A DNA stretch of 34,535 nt from Deltaproteobacteria bacterium (GCA_019307745.1 JAFDJA010000007.1:1-34535), one strand, 5' to 3'; positions 19,621 to 29,926 are shown, numbered from the stretch's first letter. The notes: generated from the sequence alone by a model not told the origin. Numbers and translations are program-made.

Positions 19621-19778
19621 TATACAAATAAAAACAATTGGGATAAAATTCAATGCTGTATAAATTCAAGGTTAAAATTATGCCTGATTATTTCATTCTG
19701 ACGGGCATATTGATTAAGCCTTCATTCAGCTGATATTTATCTGTTATTCTATTTGTTAATGTTAATATCTAGAAGGTT

Positions 19779-20666
19779 TTGGGTGTCCAATTGGACAATA
19801 GTGAACGATTAAAACGGATCCAGAAATATATAGACTCTATGCCGAGTTTGTCAACAACGGCCAATAAAGTTGTACAGGTATGCAATCAACCCAACACATC
19901 GGCCAATGACCTGAACAAGATAATCTCGCTTGATCCCGTGCTTACCGGACAAGTCCTCAAGCTCATTAACTCGGCCTATTATTCCTTGCCGAATAAAATT
20001 ACCTCTGTAACCAGAGCTATTGTAGTGCTGGGACTAAATACAATAAAAAATCTAGCCCTGAGTTCAGCCATACTTGATGGGCTTAGGAAACATGATAAGA
20101 GTGCTCTCTCCATGGACTTGTTTTGGAGCCATTCGCTATGTGCGGGTGTTATGGCAAAAGCCCTGGCCGGACTAAAGAGGATTCCCCCATCTGTACAGGA
20201 GGAGTACTTTATTGCGGGCCTACTCCATGACCTGGGTAAAATACCGCTCAGCACATGTTTTCCTAACCGTTATGGGAAGATGCTTGAGATATTGAAAATA
20301 AAAAATATCCCTTTGATTCTGGCTGAAAAAAAGGTCTTTGGGCTGAATCACTGTGAGGCAGGAAAGATGATAGTTGAAAAATGGAGATTATCTGAGCAGA
20401 TTATTGATGTCCTGGAACACCATCATGATCCGGAAAATGCGGCAGAAGAGAATCAATTTCTTGTCAGTGGTGTGGCCATAGGCAACTTTTATTCATACTT
20501 TTCTGAGATAGGCGATGCAGGAGATATAAGGCAGGAGCCTTCCAACATAGAAAGTATTCTTCAGATCGTAGGATTTGAATGGGATGGAATTTCTGAGCTT
20601 GATGAACAGGCCAAAGATGCTATTGAAAAAGCCCAGATATTCCTGCAAATGGGAAAAGGAGACTGA
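19779..20666 (+). CDS. HDOD-domain signalling protein
   Basis: MPSLSTTANKVVQVCNQPNTSANDLNKIISLDPVLTGQVLKLINSAYYSLPNKITSVTRAIVVLGLNTIKNLALSSAI ... FIAGLLHDLGKIPL. Start codon (TTG 19779 or 19791) uncertain. Confidence 0.92.
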   Translation: MGVQLDNSERLKRIQKYIDSMPSLSTTANKVVQVCNQPNTSANDLNKIISLDPVLTGQVLKLINSAYYSLPNKITSVTRAIVVLGLNTIKNLALSSAILDGLRKHDKSALSMDLFWSHSLCAGVMAKALAGLKRIPPSVQEEYFIAGLLHDLGKIPLSTCFPNRYGKMLEILKIKNIPLILAEKKVFGLNHCEAGKMIVEKWRLSEQIIDVLEHHHDPENAAEENQFLVSGVAIGNFYSYFSEIGDAGDIRQEPSNIESILQIVGFEWDGISELDEQAKDAIEKAQIFLQMGKGD

Positions 20667-20669
20667 GAT

Positions 20670-21587
20670 ATGAGAGTGAAATTCTGGGGGGTTCGTGGTT
20701 CAATCCCCTGTCCAGGTCCTTTAACAGTAAAGTATGGCGGCAATACACCTTGTATTGAGCTACGGTTTGATGATATTGACCGGCTGATAATCATTGACGC
20801 AGGGTCAGGGTTACGTGAGCTTGGCAATTTCATGATGGCAAATGACCTGCCCAAAGGGCCTATAAAGACTGAGATTTTCCTTTCCCATACACATTGGGAC
20901 CATATCATGGGATTTCCATTTTTTGGTCCCATATACATCCCCGGCACCCAGATTAAAGTCTACGGTACAGACTCTTATGATAATGATACCCTTGAATCTA
21001 TTGTAGGAGGACAGCTAACCTACCGATATTTCCCTGTGCGGCAGGCAGAGCTTGGGGCGAATATCGAGTATATCCACCTGAAAGAGGAAAAATTGAACCT
21101 TGGTGACGGGATCACATTGATTACAAAATATCTCAATCATCCCCTTCTCTGTCTTGGATTCAGATTCGACTATAAAGGAAAATCTTTCTGCACAGCCTAT
21201 GATACTGAGCCATTTAGGAATATTTTCACTTCCGATCCTGCAGACCCCTCATACGATGAAGCGATGTTTCTTGAAGGACAGACAGTAGTAGAGGAACAGA
21301 ATAAGGCAGTTGAAGAGTTTTTTAACGCTGCTGATCTGCTAGTGCATGATAGTCAGTACACATCCAATGAGTATGAGACGGATAAAAAGGGGTGGGGCCA
21401 TTCATCTATTGAACATGTCTGCCCTGCTGCAAACCGCACCGGAGTGAAGAGAATGGCGCTCTTTCATCATGAGCCTTTACGCTCAGATGCCCAGATAGAT
21501 GAACTGGCAGAAATTCACTGTGCGCCTGATAAATATGGCAATACAGAAATCTTCTTTGCCCGGGAAGGAATGGAAATTGAGCTTTGA
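20670..21587 (+). CDS. MBL-fold metallo-hydrolase
   Basis: MRVKFWGVRGSIPCPGPLTVKYGGNTPCIELRF, IIDAGSGLRELG, FLSHTHWDHIMGFPFFGP. Starts 3 bp after the HDOD stop. Confidence 0.92.
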   Translation: MRVKFWGVRGSIPCPGPLTVKYGGNTPCIELRFDDIDRLIIIDAGSGLRELGNFMMANDLPKGPIKTEIFLSHTHWDHIMGFPFFGPIYIPGTQIKVYGTDSYDNDTLESIVGGQLTYRYFPVRQAELGANIEYIHLKEEKLNLGDGITLITKYLNHPLLCLGFRFDYKGKSFCTAYDTEPFRNIFTSDPADPSYDEAMFLEGQTVVEEQNKAVEEFFNAADLLVHDSQYTSNEYETDKKGWGHSSIEHVCPAANRTGVKRMALFHHEPLRSDAQIDELAEIHCAPDKYGNTEIFFAREGMEIEL

Positions 21588-21610
21588 AATACCTGTAAAA
21601 GATTATAAAA

Positions 21611-21638
21611 AAAACGGGCACTTAGGCCCGCTTTTTTT
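21611..21638. terminator. Rho-independent terminator between convergent genes
   Basis: AAAA CGGGC-ACTTAG-GCCCG C TTTTTTT. Confidence 0.75.
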
Positions 21639-21660
21639 ATTGTCTTGATCAAGTCGATTA

Positions 21661-22272
21661 TTAACAATTTACAATGCCTTTTTCCCTCAAATATGAAATA
21701 ATCTGATCAACACTCTCCTCAATAGAGAGCTTATCAGTATCTACAATTATTTCAGGATTAGTCGGCTCTTCATAGGGGGCAGAGATTCCTGTAAACTCAG
21801 GAATTTCGCCTGCACGCGCTTTTTTGTAAAGCTCTTTTGGATCCCTGTGCTCACACTCTTCAATGCTGCAGCGAGTGTACACCTCAAGGAACTCACCTTC
21901 TTTATTCAACTTCCTGGCACTGTCCCTGTCTGATCGGTAGGGAGAAATAAATGCTGTCATAACAATTATCCCAGCCTGTGCGAAAAGATACGCCACTTCA
22001 CCGATCCTGCGGATGTTCTCTTCCCTGTCTTCAGGGGAAAAACCAAGATCCTTGTTTAATCCATGCCTTACATTATCTCCATCCAGCACATAGCTATGGC
22101 AACCCATTTTATGGAGCGAACTCTCCACAGCATTTGCCAATGTGGATTTTCCTGAAGCAGATAGGCCAGTATACCATATTACAACTCCTTTATGCTTAAA
22201 CATAACTTCCCTATCCTCTTTTGAAACAGTTGACTCATGCCACTTAATATTTGTGCTTTTAACTCCTACCAT
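21661..22272 (-). CDS. cysC: Adenylylsulfate (APS) kinase
   Basis: [77 protein letters not shown]. Confidence 0.96.
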   Translation of the reverse strand: MVGVKSTNIKWHESTVSKEDREVMFKHKGVVIWYTGLSASGKSTLANAVESSLHKMGCHSYVLDGDNVRHGLNKDLGFSPEDREENIRRIGEVAYLFAQAGIIVMTAFISPYRSDRDSARKLNKEGEFLEVYTRCSIEECEHRDPKELYKKARAGEIPEFTGISAPYEEPTNPEIIVDTDKLSIEESVDQIISYLREKGIVNC

Positions 22273-22599
22273 TATAACTCTCCTTTCATATTCCTATTAT
22301 ATTTCTTTCATACCAATATCAAGAATAGAGTGCTTTGATTAATTTCACCGCAGGATCTCAAATATGGCTTTCAGCATGATGATTTCGAAAAGCATTCTAT
22401 CCTGTTGGTATTAAACAGAACTGCCACGTATATACTAAAGATGTATGTTTGTAAACTATAATTTATATTATGAACTAAACGTAATGCTGATTGTCTATCC
22501 ACTATTGAGTACCAATTTTCCAGTTCTCAGCTATATGGTACAGACAACTCTTTTCAAACCTCTGGCGGTATAAATCCTGAAATCTGGAAATATCTGAAT

Positions 22600-24690
22600 T
22601 CACGACAGCTCAAAAAGCCTTAACCGGATCTGAAAATGGATCTTTTGGCCCATAGGAAGTTCAATGGGATAAAGAAAAAGCAGGCTTGTACCCTGGTAGG
22701 AGGCTTCAAATCCCTGCTCGGATTTTGAGACTGTTATCAGGGGGAAAACCCAAGCAGTAACAGGCTCTGAAAATCTAAATGCAGCGGTGATCCTGTCTGT
22801 CTTATTGACAAGCTCAAACTGACTTATTCCGATTTTTTCCCTTGACTCTGATATCTCTATCCTGCTCCCTGTTTCAGGGATATAACAGTACCTGCCCTTA
22901 TCTTTGTCTGAAAACAAATTCAGGTTGAACTCACAACCATAAAGACATGAAAGGTTTTTGTCAGCAACTCCCTCAAATTCATAGTCCACAAACACTGAAC
23001 CTGAATTATTGACACGGATCCCCTTTTTTACTGAAACCAGTGTATCCTCTACTATGCCTGTCCTTGAAAATTCAACCCCCGCATCATTTGTGGACAGATG
23101 AGTTCTTTCTATTTGATATTCTGCCTGTACAAAATCACCTAGCTCAGTGTAATTATTTACAATATAGTCTTCTATGGAAGTATCATCGGACAGAAAATGA
23201 TCAAGCAGGGAGGTCCTTGTGTAGCGGTCATAAATAAGCAGAGACCTGAAGTTCCCGTCTCCTGGATTACCCATATTGTGGATAGAAGATATTCCCTCCT
23301 CTTCCTGAGGAACCGAAGTTTGGGGCATATCATTAATGTGACGATGGTATGCCTCATGTCTCCTTGTAAGGACATCGCTTAGGTTAATCTCCAAAGGTAT
23401 GTGGCAAACCTCGAAAAGTCCTCCCCCTCGACCAGGATCAATACCCAAGCTCAACTCTCTGTTCCAGATAAGGACCTCATCATTTCCATCCTTGTCAATA
23501 TCTACCTGGAATAAGGCAGGCATGTCTTCAGAACCTTCAATAATAGACTTTTGCGCCCTGATCAGATTGTCATGGATTGCCCTTCTCAGATGGCCAAGAT
23601 AAAGACCACCGAATACCCCATGCCAGTATGCACAGTTGCACTGGGCCTTCCACAAAAACTCCCTTGCCTTCAGGTCCTCTCCAACCTTTTCACTAAGAAA
23701 GAGCATCTTCTTGTGCATACGATTCGATTCATCATACTTGATCAGAAAATTATCCCATATTCCGCCACGCACAAAAGGCCTCCATTCTTCCCAGCGCCCT
23801 TCATTCTTAAGAACTGTGATAATATCTTCCAGTCGTTCACTCTGACTGGGAGCTAAGGCCCATTCTGTCATCTCTTCATAAGATGCCTGGGGAAGATATA
23901 CACGTCCAAGCGGAATGCTGGTTTCAATTACCTTTCCAGGAAGGATCATCTCCAGCCAGTCCCGGTTCTCCTGGACAGACTGAAAAAATTTCTCCAGCCA
24001 TCCCTGTTTAATGACCCATTCATATGTACCTGGCCAGACACCAAATTTTTCTCCGTCATCTCCGTATACCACCAGACAACGACCTTGATCATTGAGCCAT
24101 TTCAGGTGGTTGATAACATCATCCACCGGTTTGAAAGGGATAAAGTAGCGCATCTCCATTGGCGTAGCAAGAAGACTCATGGTGCGGCCCTCTTTCTCTG
24201 TCACATACCGGCCGTAAATCTCATGTTCCCCGAGCCCTGCATAGCAGAGGTGGGTGTCATCAACAATAGTGTACTTCATCCCTGTCCCTTCAAGAGTCAG
24301 AGGTAGATTCGGGTCCCATACCCTTTCTGTTAGCCAAAAGCCGGTCGGTGCTTGGCCAAATTTCCTGCTGATAAAATCATTCATCATCTCCACTTGTCCC
24401 TTGATATCCCTTCCCGGAATAGTGGCAAGTAAAGGCTCAAAAAAGCCACCAGACAGAAATTCGACCTGACCGTTTTCTGCCATAGAGGCCATAAGATCCA
24501 GGTGCTCAGGGGTGTTGGCTTCTATCCATTCCAGAAGCGGCCCAGAAAAATGCAGGCCGCATTTGATTAAGGGATGAGACTTCAAAAGTTTGAGCATAGG
24601 CAGATAGCATTTTTTCAAAGCCATCTCAAAGACACTGTCAAAATTTCCAACAGGCTGATGACAATGAAAGACCATTGTAAGATTAAGCAT
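22600..24690 (-). CDS. Glycoside hydrolase family 57 (4-alpha-glucanotransferase / alpha-amylase type)
   Basis: LTMVFHCHQPVGNFDSVFEMA, GQVEFLSGGFFEPLLATIPGRD, GFWLTERVWDPNLPLTLEGTGMKYTIVDDTHL, C-terminal beta-rich domain. Confidence 0.9.
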   Translation of the reverse strand: MLNLTMVFHCHQPVGNFDSVFEMALKKCYLPMLKLLKSHPLIKCGLHFSGPLLEWIEANTPEHLDLMASMAENGQVEFLSGGFFEPLLATIPGRDIKGQVEMMNDFISRKFGQAPTGFWLTERVWDPNLPLTLEGTGMKYTIVDDTHLCYAGLGEHEIYGRYVTEKEGRTMSLLATPMEMRYFIPFKPVDDVINHLKWLNDQGRCLVVYGDDGEKFGVWPGTYEWVIKQGWLEKFFQSVQENRDWLEMILPGKVIETSIPLGRVYLPQASYEEMTEWALAPSQSERLEDIITVLKNEGRWEEWRPFVRGGIWDNFLIKYDESNRMHKKMLFLSEKVGEDLKAREFLWKAQCNCAYWHGVFGGLYLGHLRRAIHDNLIRAQKSIIEGSEDMPALFQVDIDKDGNDEVLIWNRELSLGIDPGRGGGLFEVCHIPLEINLSDVLTRRHEAYHRHINDMPQTSVPQEEEGISSIHNMGNPGDGNFRSLLIYDRYTRTSLLDHFLSDDTSIEDYIVNNYTELGDFVQAEYQIERTHLSTNDAGVEFSRTGIVEDTLVSVKKGIRVNNSGSVFVDYEFEGVADKNLSCLYGCEFNLNLFSDKDKGRYCYIPETGSRIEISESREKIGISQFELVNKTDRITAAFRFSEPVTAWVFPLITVSKSEQGFEASYQGTSLLFLYPIELPMGQKIHFQIRLRLFELS

Positions 24691-27217
24691 GTTTCTGCTC
24701 CTCTATTAGAAAACCCAGCACCTCTCCCAACTCTCGGAATACTGAAAATGTATGGGGGGCAAGGTTATTTATAAATTTTCTGTTTTTACTATAATCGTAA
24801 AAAATATTCTGACACTCCCAGATATCTGGCTCTATATTCAGTTCCTGACAAAGTTCCAGAAAATCTATGATCGCCTCAAGCGGGACAACATCACGGGATA
24901 CAGAGAATAACTCTATATGATGCCTGAAAAAACCGGCTACAATCTGCCTGAATCGTGTAGTGCTTGATATCTCCTCAATTACTCTGCATATCTCCTTCTC
25001 TCCTATCTGTTTTTCAGAGGAGATACAGTCAGATAAGGAAACCAGACTGAGGATATCCTCCTTGATTGTTACTTGACCGCTGTTGTTCAGGTCAAGATAT
25101 TCATACACCTTGTCGGCAAGCTGTATATGGCAGATGTCCTTCAGCACCGCGGGTAAGCTGTCTCCCATACTTCGAATAGCATTTATGATCTCGTGGAAGG
25201 ATCTTTCATACCTCTTAAAGGACTTCTTGATAAGGAGGTATAGCCTCCCTGCCTGTTTATTAATAATATATTTACGGATATCCGGAATGAGATCTTTCAA
25301 GTCATAGATCTTTGCCTTCGAGATATTGGCGTAACAAATCTCCAGGATCTTTTTATAAGATGCACCTTTCAATTGGCGGATCTCATCAGCGAGCTTGTCA
25401 ATACCTGAAACAGAAGATCCTCCTACCAGGCAGCATAAATTACCCTGACCTCTGCGTAGACCTATATATGTCCTGTTAACCTCTGTTTGTTCTCTTTTTC
25501 TGATGATAGTTATGTCTCGAATCAACACATAAAATCTACCGCTAACAAGGCCCTGTTGAGCTACTTTTCTAATATTTTCTGAAAAAAGGGGTATATCATT
25601 TTCACCTTTGTCAACAAGAGAGATAATACCATGGTGTGCTGCCGCAAGTGAGGAATCAATCATTAAGGCTTTGACCTCTGTCTCAAATATATATGCACCA
25701 TTCTTATATTCAGGTATATTGCTCTTTGCATGAATAAGATAACTATTCAGGAGTTTTTCCAGATCCTTCCTGACCCATTTTTGTATAAGCTCTATACCTC
25801 GCAGGGCGTACATGAGGATCTGAACTACTTCAATTCTCGAGATATCATCAAAAAACCACCCACAGCTGGTGAACATGTACATGGCCATCCGCTGAGATTC
25901 CATGAGTTGAAATATCTCAATACTTTGCTTTTTACTGAGCGTTTTTAAAGAGTGACGTTCTATAAAAGCAATATACTCCTGTTCAGAAGTGTTTATCAAA
26001 AGTCGTACATAATCATCTCGGGCAGCCCATGGATCTTTGAGCAGCTTGCTTGACCGTTTTTCGAATATAGTAGCCATCTCCCCGGCGAGGCTGTTAATCC
26101 CGTCTCTCAGGGGTGTTCTCCATTTCTGGTTCCAGCTCGAGTCCCGACTATTACTACACCCGCAGTCCTCCTTCCACCTTCCTATACCATGAGCACAGCT
26201 CCAGGCACTATTTTCAAATATCTTTACTTCATGCTCTGGAGGAAACATCTCAAGGAAAGCCCCATAATTGGTCAGAACAATCTCATTCCCCTGCTCCACA
26301 TTGTAAAAAAGCCAGGCCAGGGCCATCTCCCCAAATTTGAAATGATGACCATAGGACTCTCCATCAGTGGCCATATGTACGAGTCTGGGTACATTCTTAT
26401 GGCTGTCAAAGATATAATTTATCCTGTCAAAAAAGTTTTCACCTGATACCAGGAGCTTTTCATAGGCAATGGCTCGCGATAACGGTCCGTCATAAAAAAA
26501 TATGTCAACAAATTTCTTACCTGTCCTATCCAGCAGGACACGATAAGGCCGGGTCGGGTCGATTCCGCCACCCGATACATCGTGCCAGGAAGAAGATTTC
26601 CTCAGTTCCCCTGAAACAGTCCTGAGAGTCTTTTTTTTCAACGTACGGATAGAATGGGCCTGATCTGGAGACAGGATGGTAAACCTGACGCCTTCTTGTG
26701 CCATCAGCTCAAGGGTTTCAATGTCAACAGCAGTTTCAGCCAGCCATATTCCTTCTGCTGGCCGTCCAAAACGGTGTTTAAAGTCGGCAAGCCCCCATCT
26801 GATCTGGGTCAGCTTATCCCTGGGTGAGGCCAGGGGCATAATCATATGATTATAGACCTGGGCAATTGCATTACCGTGGCCATTGCATCTGGATCGGCTG
26901 TTGATGTCAGCAGTCAATATCTGAGAATATATCCAGGGATATTTTTCTTCAAGCCATGTCAAAAGGGTGGGGCCAAAATTGAAACTCATATATTCATAAT
27001 TATTTATGATTTTGAGTATAAGTCCATCTCGCCCAAGAATACGGGCTCGTGTGTTAGGTCCATAGCATTCACGAGTGATACGTTCATTCCAGTCATGATA
27101 AGGGAATGCAGATTCTTGCAACTCTATCATCTCCAGCCAGGGATTTTCACGAGGTGGCTGGTAAAAATGGCCATGGATACAGAGATATTTCTTTGATAGT
27201 GATGTTTTTTTGACCAT
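24683..27217 (-). CDS. GH57 N-terminal domain protein with DUF3536-like C-terminus
   Basis: YLCIHGHFYQPPRENPWLEMIELQESAFPYHDWNERITRECYGPNTRARI, PAEGIWLAETAVDIETLELMAQEGVRFTILSPDQA, WSCAHGIGRWKEDCGC. ORF extends to 27376; MVKKTS at 27217 is the more likely start. Confidence 0.88.
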   Translation of the reverse strand: MVKKTSLSKKYLCIHGHFYQPPRENPWLEMIELQESAFPYHDWNERITRECYGPNTRARILGRDGLILKIINNYEYMSFNFGPTLLTWLEEKYPWIYSQILTADINSRSRCNGHGNAIAQVYNHMIMPLASPRDKLTQIRWGLADFKHRFGRPAEGIWLAETAVDIETLELMAQEGVRFTILSPDQAHSIRTLKKKTLRTVSGELRKSSSWHDVSGGGIDPTRPYRVLLDRTGKKFVDIFFYDGPLSRAIAYEKLLVSGENFFDRINYIFDSHKNVPRLVHMATDGESYGHHFKFGEMALAWLFYNVEQGNEIVLTNYGAFLEMFPPEHEVKIFENSAWSCAHGIGRWKEDCGCSNSRDSSWNQKWRTPLRDGINSLAGEMATIFEKRSSKLLKDPWAARDDYVRLLINTSEQEYIAFIERHSLKTLSKKQSIEIFQLMESQRMAMYMFTSCGWFFDDISRIEVVQILMYALRGIELIQKWVRKDLEKLLNSYLIHAKSNIPEYKNGAYIFETEVKALMIDSSLAAAHHGIISLVDKGENDIPLFSENIRKVAQQGLVSGRFYVLIRDITIIRKREQTEVNRTYIGLRRGQGNLCCLVGGSSVSGIDKLADEIRQLKGASYKKILEICYANISKAKIYDLKDLIPDIRKYIINKQAGRLYLLIKKSFKRYERSFHEIINAIRSMGDSLPAVLKDICHIQLADKVYEYLDLNNSGQVTIKEDILSLVSLSDCISSEKQIGEKEICRVIEEISSTTRFRQIVAGFFRHHIELFSVSRDVVPLEAIIDFLELCQELNIEPDIWECQNIFYDYSKNRKFINNLAPHTFSVFRELGEVLGFLIEEQKHA

Positions 27218-27338
27218 GTCCGACCTTAAACAGGATATCCTTTGAACAATTTTAACACATAGCTTGGAATGACGCCCGGAATTGATATTAAAACAGCAAG
27301 GATTGTGCCAGCGGAGAATGCAGAGGGAATTTCCCTGA

Positions 27339-28805
27339 TTATTTATTGCCTCTTCTCGCCGCAATAGCCTTTTCAAATACAGACAGATATTTCTTTGCGG
27401 AACGATGCCAGGAAAAATCCTTGCTCATGGCGTTGGTCATTATAGTCTGCCAATATTTTCTGTTGCTAAAGGCATTGACCGCCCGATTAATCGCCATTAA
27501 CATTTCTGAGGCAGAAAACTTTTTAAATTTAAAGCCAGTAGCACCATCCCGACTTTCCTTTGGATCTATTATGGTGTCTTTAAGACCGCCAGTAGCTCTA
27601 ACAATCGGAATGCTCCCATATCTGAGACCGTAGATCTGCGTGAGCCCGCATGGTTCATATAAGGACGGCATAAGAAACATATCACATCCGGCAATGATCC
27701 TATGAGCAAGATCCAGATCAAAGTCGAGCTTTAAGGCAAAGCGCTCAGGGAAACGTGCCTGGAGTTTTACAAACATGTCATGGTACTCTTTTTCACCTGT
27801 CCCAATAAGCACGAGACCGATATCCATATCAAATATCTTCTCCGCTGCCTCAGCTACAAGACGACAACCCTTCTGATCGACCAGCCGTGTGATCATTCCC
27901 ATGAGCGGTCTGTCACCCAGGCGATCAGCAAGCCCCATAGCCTTTAAAAGTTCTGTCTTACAGATCTTTTTGGCAGTAATATTCCCCCTGGAATAATTGG
28001 CCTTTATATTCCTGTCAGTCTCTGGATCCCATTCATCATAGTCAACACCATTCAGGATTCCATGCAAACGGTTGCTTACAGAACGCATGAGTCCATCCAG
28101 ACCTGATCCAAATTCAGGTGTCTGGATCTCCTTTGCATAGGTCGGACTGACTGTAGTAACGGCCTGGGCATAGGCTATACCTGCTTTGAGAAGACTCATG
28201 CTATCATAATACTCAAGACCTTCCATGCGGTAATATCTGTCAGGCAGGCCAATAAGGTCAATTTTTTCAGGCGGTACAAGACCTTGATATCCCATGTTAT
28301 GGATAACAAAGACACCTGCGGTATGTGGCAGGCTGCCTTCAGCCATAAGCGGCATGACGAGCCCTGTCTGCCAATCATTGCACATTATAACATCTGGATT
28401 AAGGCCGGCAGCTGAACAGAATACAGGGATACTCCTGGAAAAAAATATAAACCTTTCAGGATTGTCAAAATATTCTCCCTGACTGTTTCCGTATATTCCG
28501 CTTCGGTCAAAGAACTCATCACATCTGACAATGTAGAGCGGTATCCCCGGCGCTAGTTCTGATTCTAATATTTCTGGGGTAATTTTTTGACGCCCTAATG
28601 TTACAGGAAGAATTTCAGCAAAGGAACGTGTTGTCTTGATCTGATCCAGTGCATGTCTATACCCGGGAATAACAATCGAGACATTACATCCCAACTTTTT
28701 AAAGGCTGCCGGAAGACTGCCGACCACATCACCCAATCCACCGGTCTTTGCCAAGGGACTTGCCTCAGATGCGGCAATGAGAATATTCAATCTGTTTTTT
28801 TTCAT
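27339..28805 (-). CDS. glgA: Glycogen synthase (GT5)
   Basis: ILIAASEASPLAKTGGLGDVVGSLPAAF, VIHNMGYQG, GILNGVDYDEWDPETD, MPSLYEPCGLTQIYGLRYGSIPIVRATGGLKDTI. Confidence 0.95.
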   Translation of the reverse strand: MKKNRLNILIAASEASPLAKTGGLGDVVGSLPAAFKKLGCNVSIVIPGYRHALDQIKTTRSFAEILPVTLGRQKITPEILESELAPGIPLYIVRCDEFFDRSGIYGNSQGEYFDNPERFIFFSRSIPVFCSAAGLNPDVIMCNDWQTGLVMPLMAEGSLPHTAGVFVIHNMGYQGLVPPEKIDLIGLPDRYYRMEGLEYYDSMSLLKAGIAYAQAVTTVSPTYAKEIQTPEFGSGLDGLMRSVSNRLHGILNGVDYDEWDPETDRNIKANYSRGNITAKKICKTELLKAMGLADRLGDRPLMGMITRLVDQKGCRLVAEAAEKIFDMDIGLVLIGTGEKEYHDMFVKLQARFPERFALKLDFDLDLAHRIIAGCDMFLMPSLYEPCGLTQIYGLRYGSIPIVRATGGLKDTIIDPKESRDGATGFKFKKFSASEMLMAINRAVNAFSNRKYWQTIMTNAMSKDFSWHRSAKKYLSVFEKAIAARRGNK

Positions 28806-29569
28806 GATCTCTCCAGCACCATATCCACTATCCCGCCCAAAACCTTTCCAACGGAGTCGTGAATTACAAGATCAGCTATTGAGTCAAGAGGAGTAATATC
28901 GAGGTTAATAATAATCAGTTTTGCCCCGCTGTTGACAGCTTGTTCTGGCACTGAAGCCGCAGGGTAGACAACAAGGGAAGTCCCAAGCACGATACAAAGG
29001 TCACAGTCTTGGGCATGTAAAAATGATTCTGTCAGCTTGTCTTCAGGCATGGTCTGACCAAAGGAGATAGTGGCAGGTTTCAAAATCCCAGAACAGTCAT
29101 CACAATAAAGGGCTTTTACACCCTGTCTGACACGATCCACCATGACATCTCTATCATAGCTCCTGCCGCAGGTCAGACATTCTATCATAAAAGCTGTGCC
29201 GTGCAGTTCAAGGATCTTATCGGGCGAACTACCTGCCCTATGATGAAGTCTGTCAATATTCTGTGTGACAATTGCCAGAAGCTTTCCAGTCTGTTCAAGC
29301 TCCTTTATGGCTATATGACCGGGATTGGGGAGTGCTTGCTTCATCACACGATATGACTCCTCATGTACCTGCCAGTATTTTTCCCTGCATTTATCGTCAG
29401 ATACAATATTCTGGAGATAGAATTCCTCTGGGTCATATCGATCCCAAAGCCCACCTGGGCTCCTGAAGTCAGGAATTCCTGACTCTGTGCTGAGACCGGC
29501 ACCTGTAAATATCAATATCTTTTCTGCCTGACCTATCAGGCTCGCACCTTTCTGGATTAATTGGTCCAT
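28802..29569 (-). CDS. Sir2-family NAD-dependent protein deacylase (sirtuin)
   Basis: ILIFTGAGLSTESGIPDFRSPGGLWDRYDPEEF, IVTQNIDRLHHRAGS, ELHGTAFMIECLTCG...YCDDCSG (two CxxC), VLGTSLVVYPAASVPEQA. Four-bp overlap with glgA. Confidence 0.95.
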   Translation of the reverse strand: MDQLIQKGASLIGQAEKILIFTGAGLSTESGIPDFRSPGGLWDRYDPEEFYLQNIVSDDKCREKYWQVHEESYRVMKQALPNPGHIAIKELEQTGKLLAIVTQNIDRLHHRAGSSPDKILELHGTAFMIECLTCGRSYDRDVMVDRVRQGVKALYCDDCSGILKPATISFGQTMPEDKLTESFLHAQDCDLCIVLGTSLVVYPAASVPEQAVNSGAKLIIINLDITPLDSIADLVIHDSVGKVLGGIVDMVLERS

Positions 29570-29740
29570 GATCAGAAATTTATCCTGTTGAATTATATAA
29601 TTGATAAGCAGTTATAATTTAAAGGATTTTCATATGAAATGGAAGTTAATCCTTACCGTTATGATAAAAAAATGGTTTGATCCTTGCCCTAAAAAATCTT
29701 TAGAATCACACCTTATTCCTTGTAAAGGAGGTGAAAATGC

Positions 29741-29926
29741 GTGAAAAAGGATAAATTGACAAATCTTCTTAATTATCCTATACAGCCCGGTTATGAACTA
29801 ACCTTATTCACAGCCCAAATGATATATTTCTTCCACAATGAATACATCTCAACCCGATGGAGCAATAAAAAACAAGTACCTCCAGAGCATGATCCTTTGG
29901 GGATCATTCAATATTTTATTTTTTAG
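29741..29926 (+). CDS. Possible small protein (61 aa), GTG start after a strong SD
   Basis: AAAGGAGGTGAAAATGCGTGAAAAAGG; no family recognised, composition uninformative. Confidence 0.25.
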   Translation: MKKDKLTNLLNYPIQPGYELTLFTAQMIYFFHNEYISTRWSNKKQVPPEHDPLGIIQYFIF

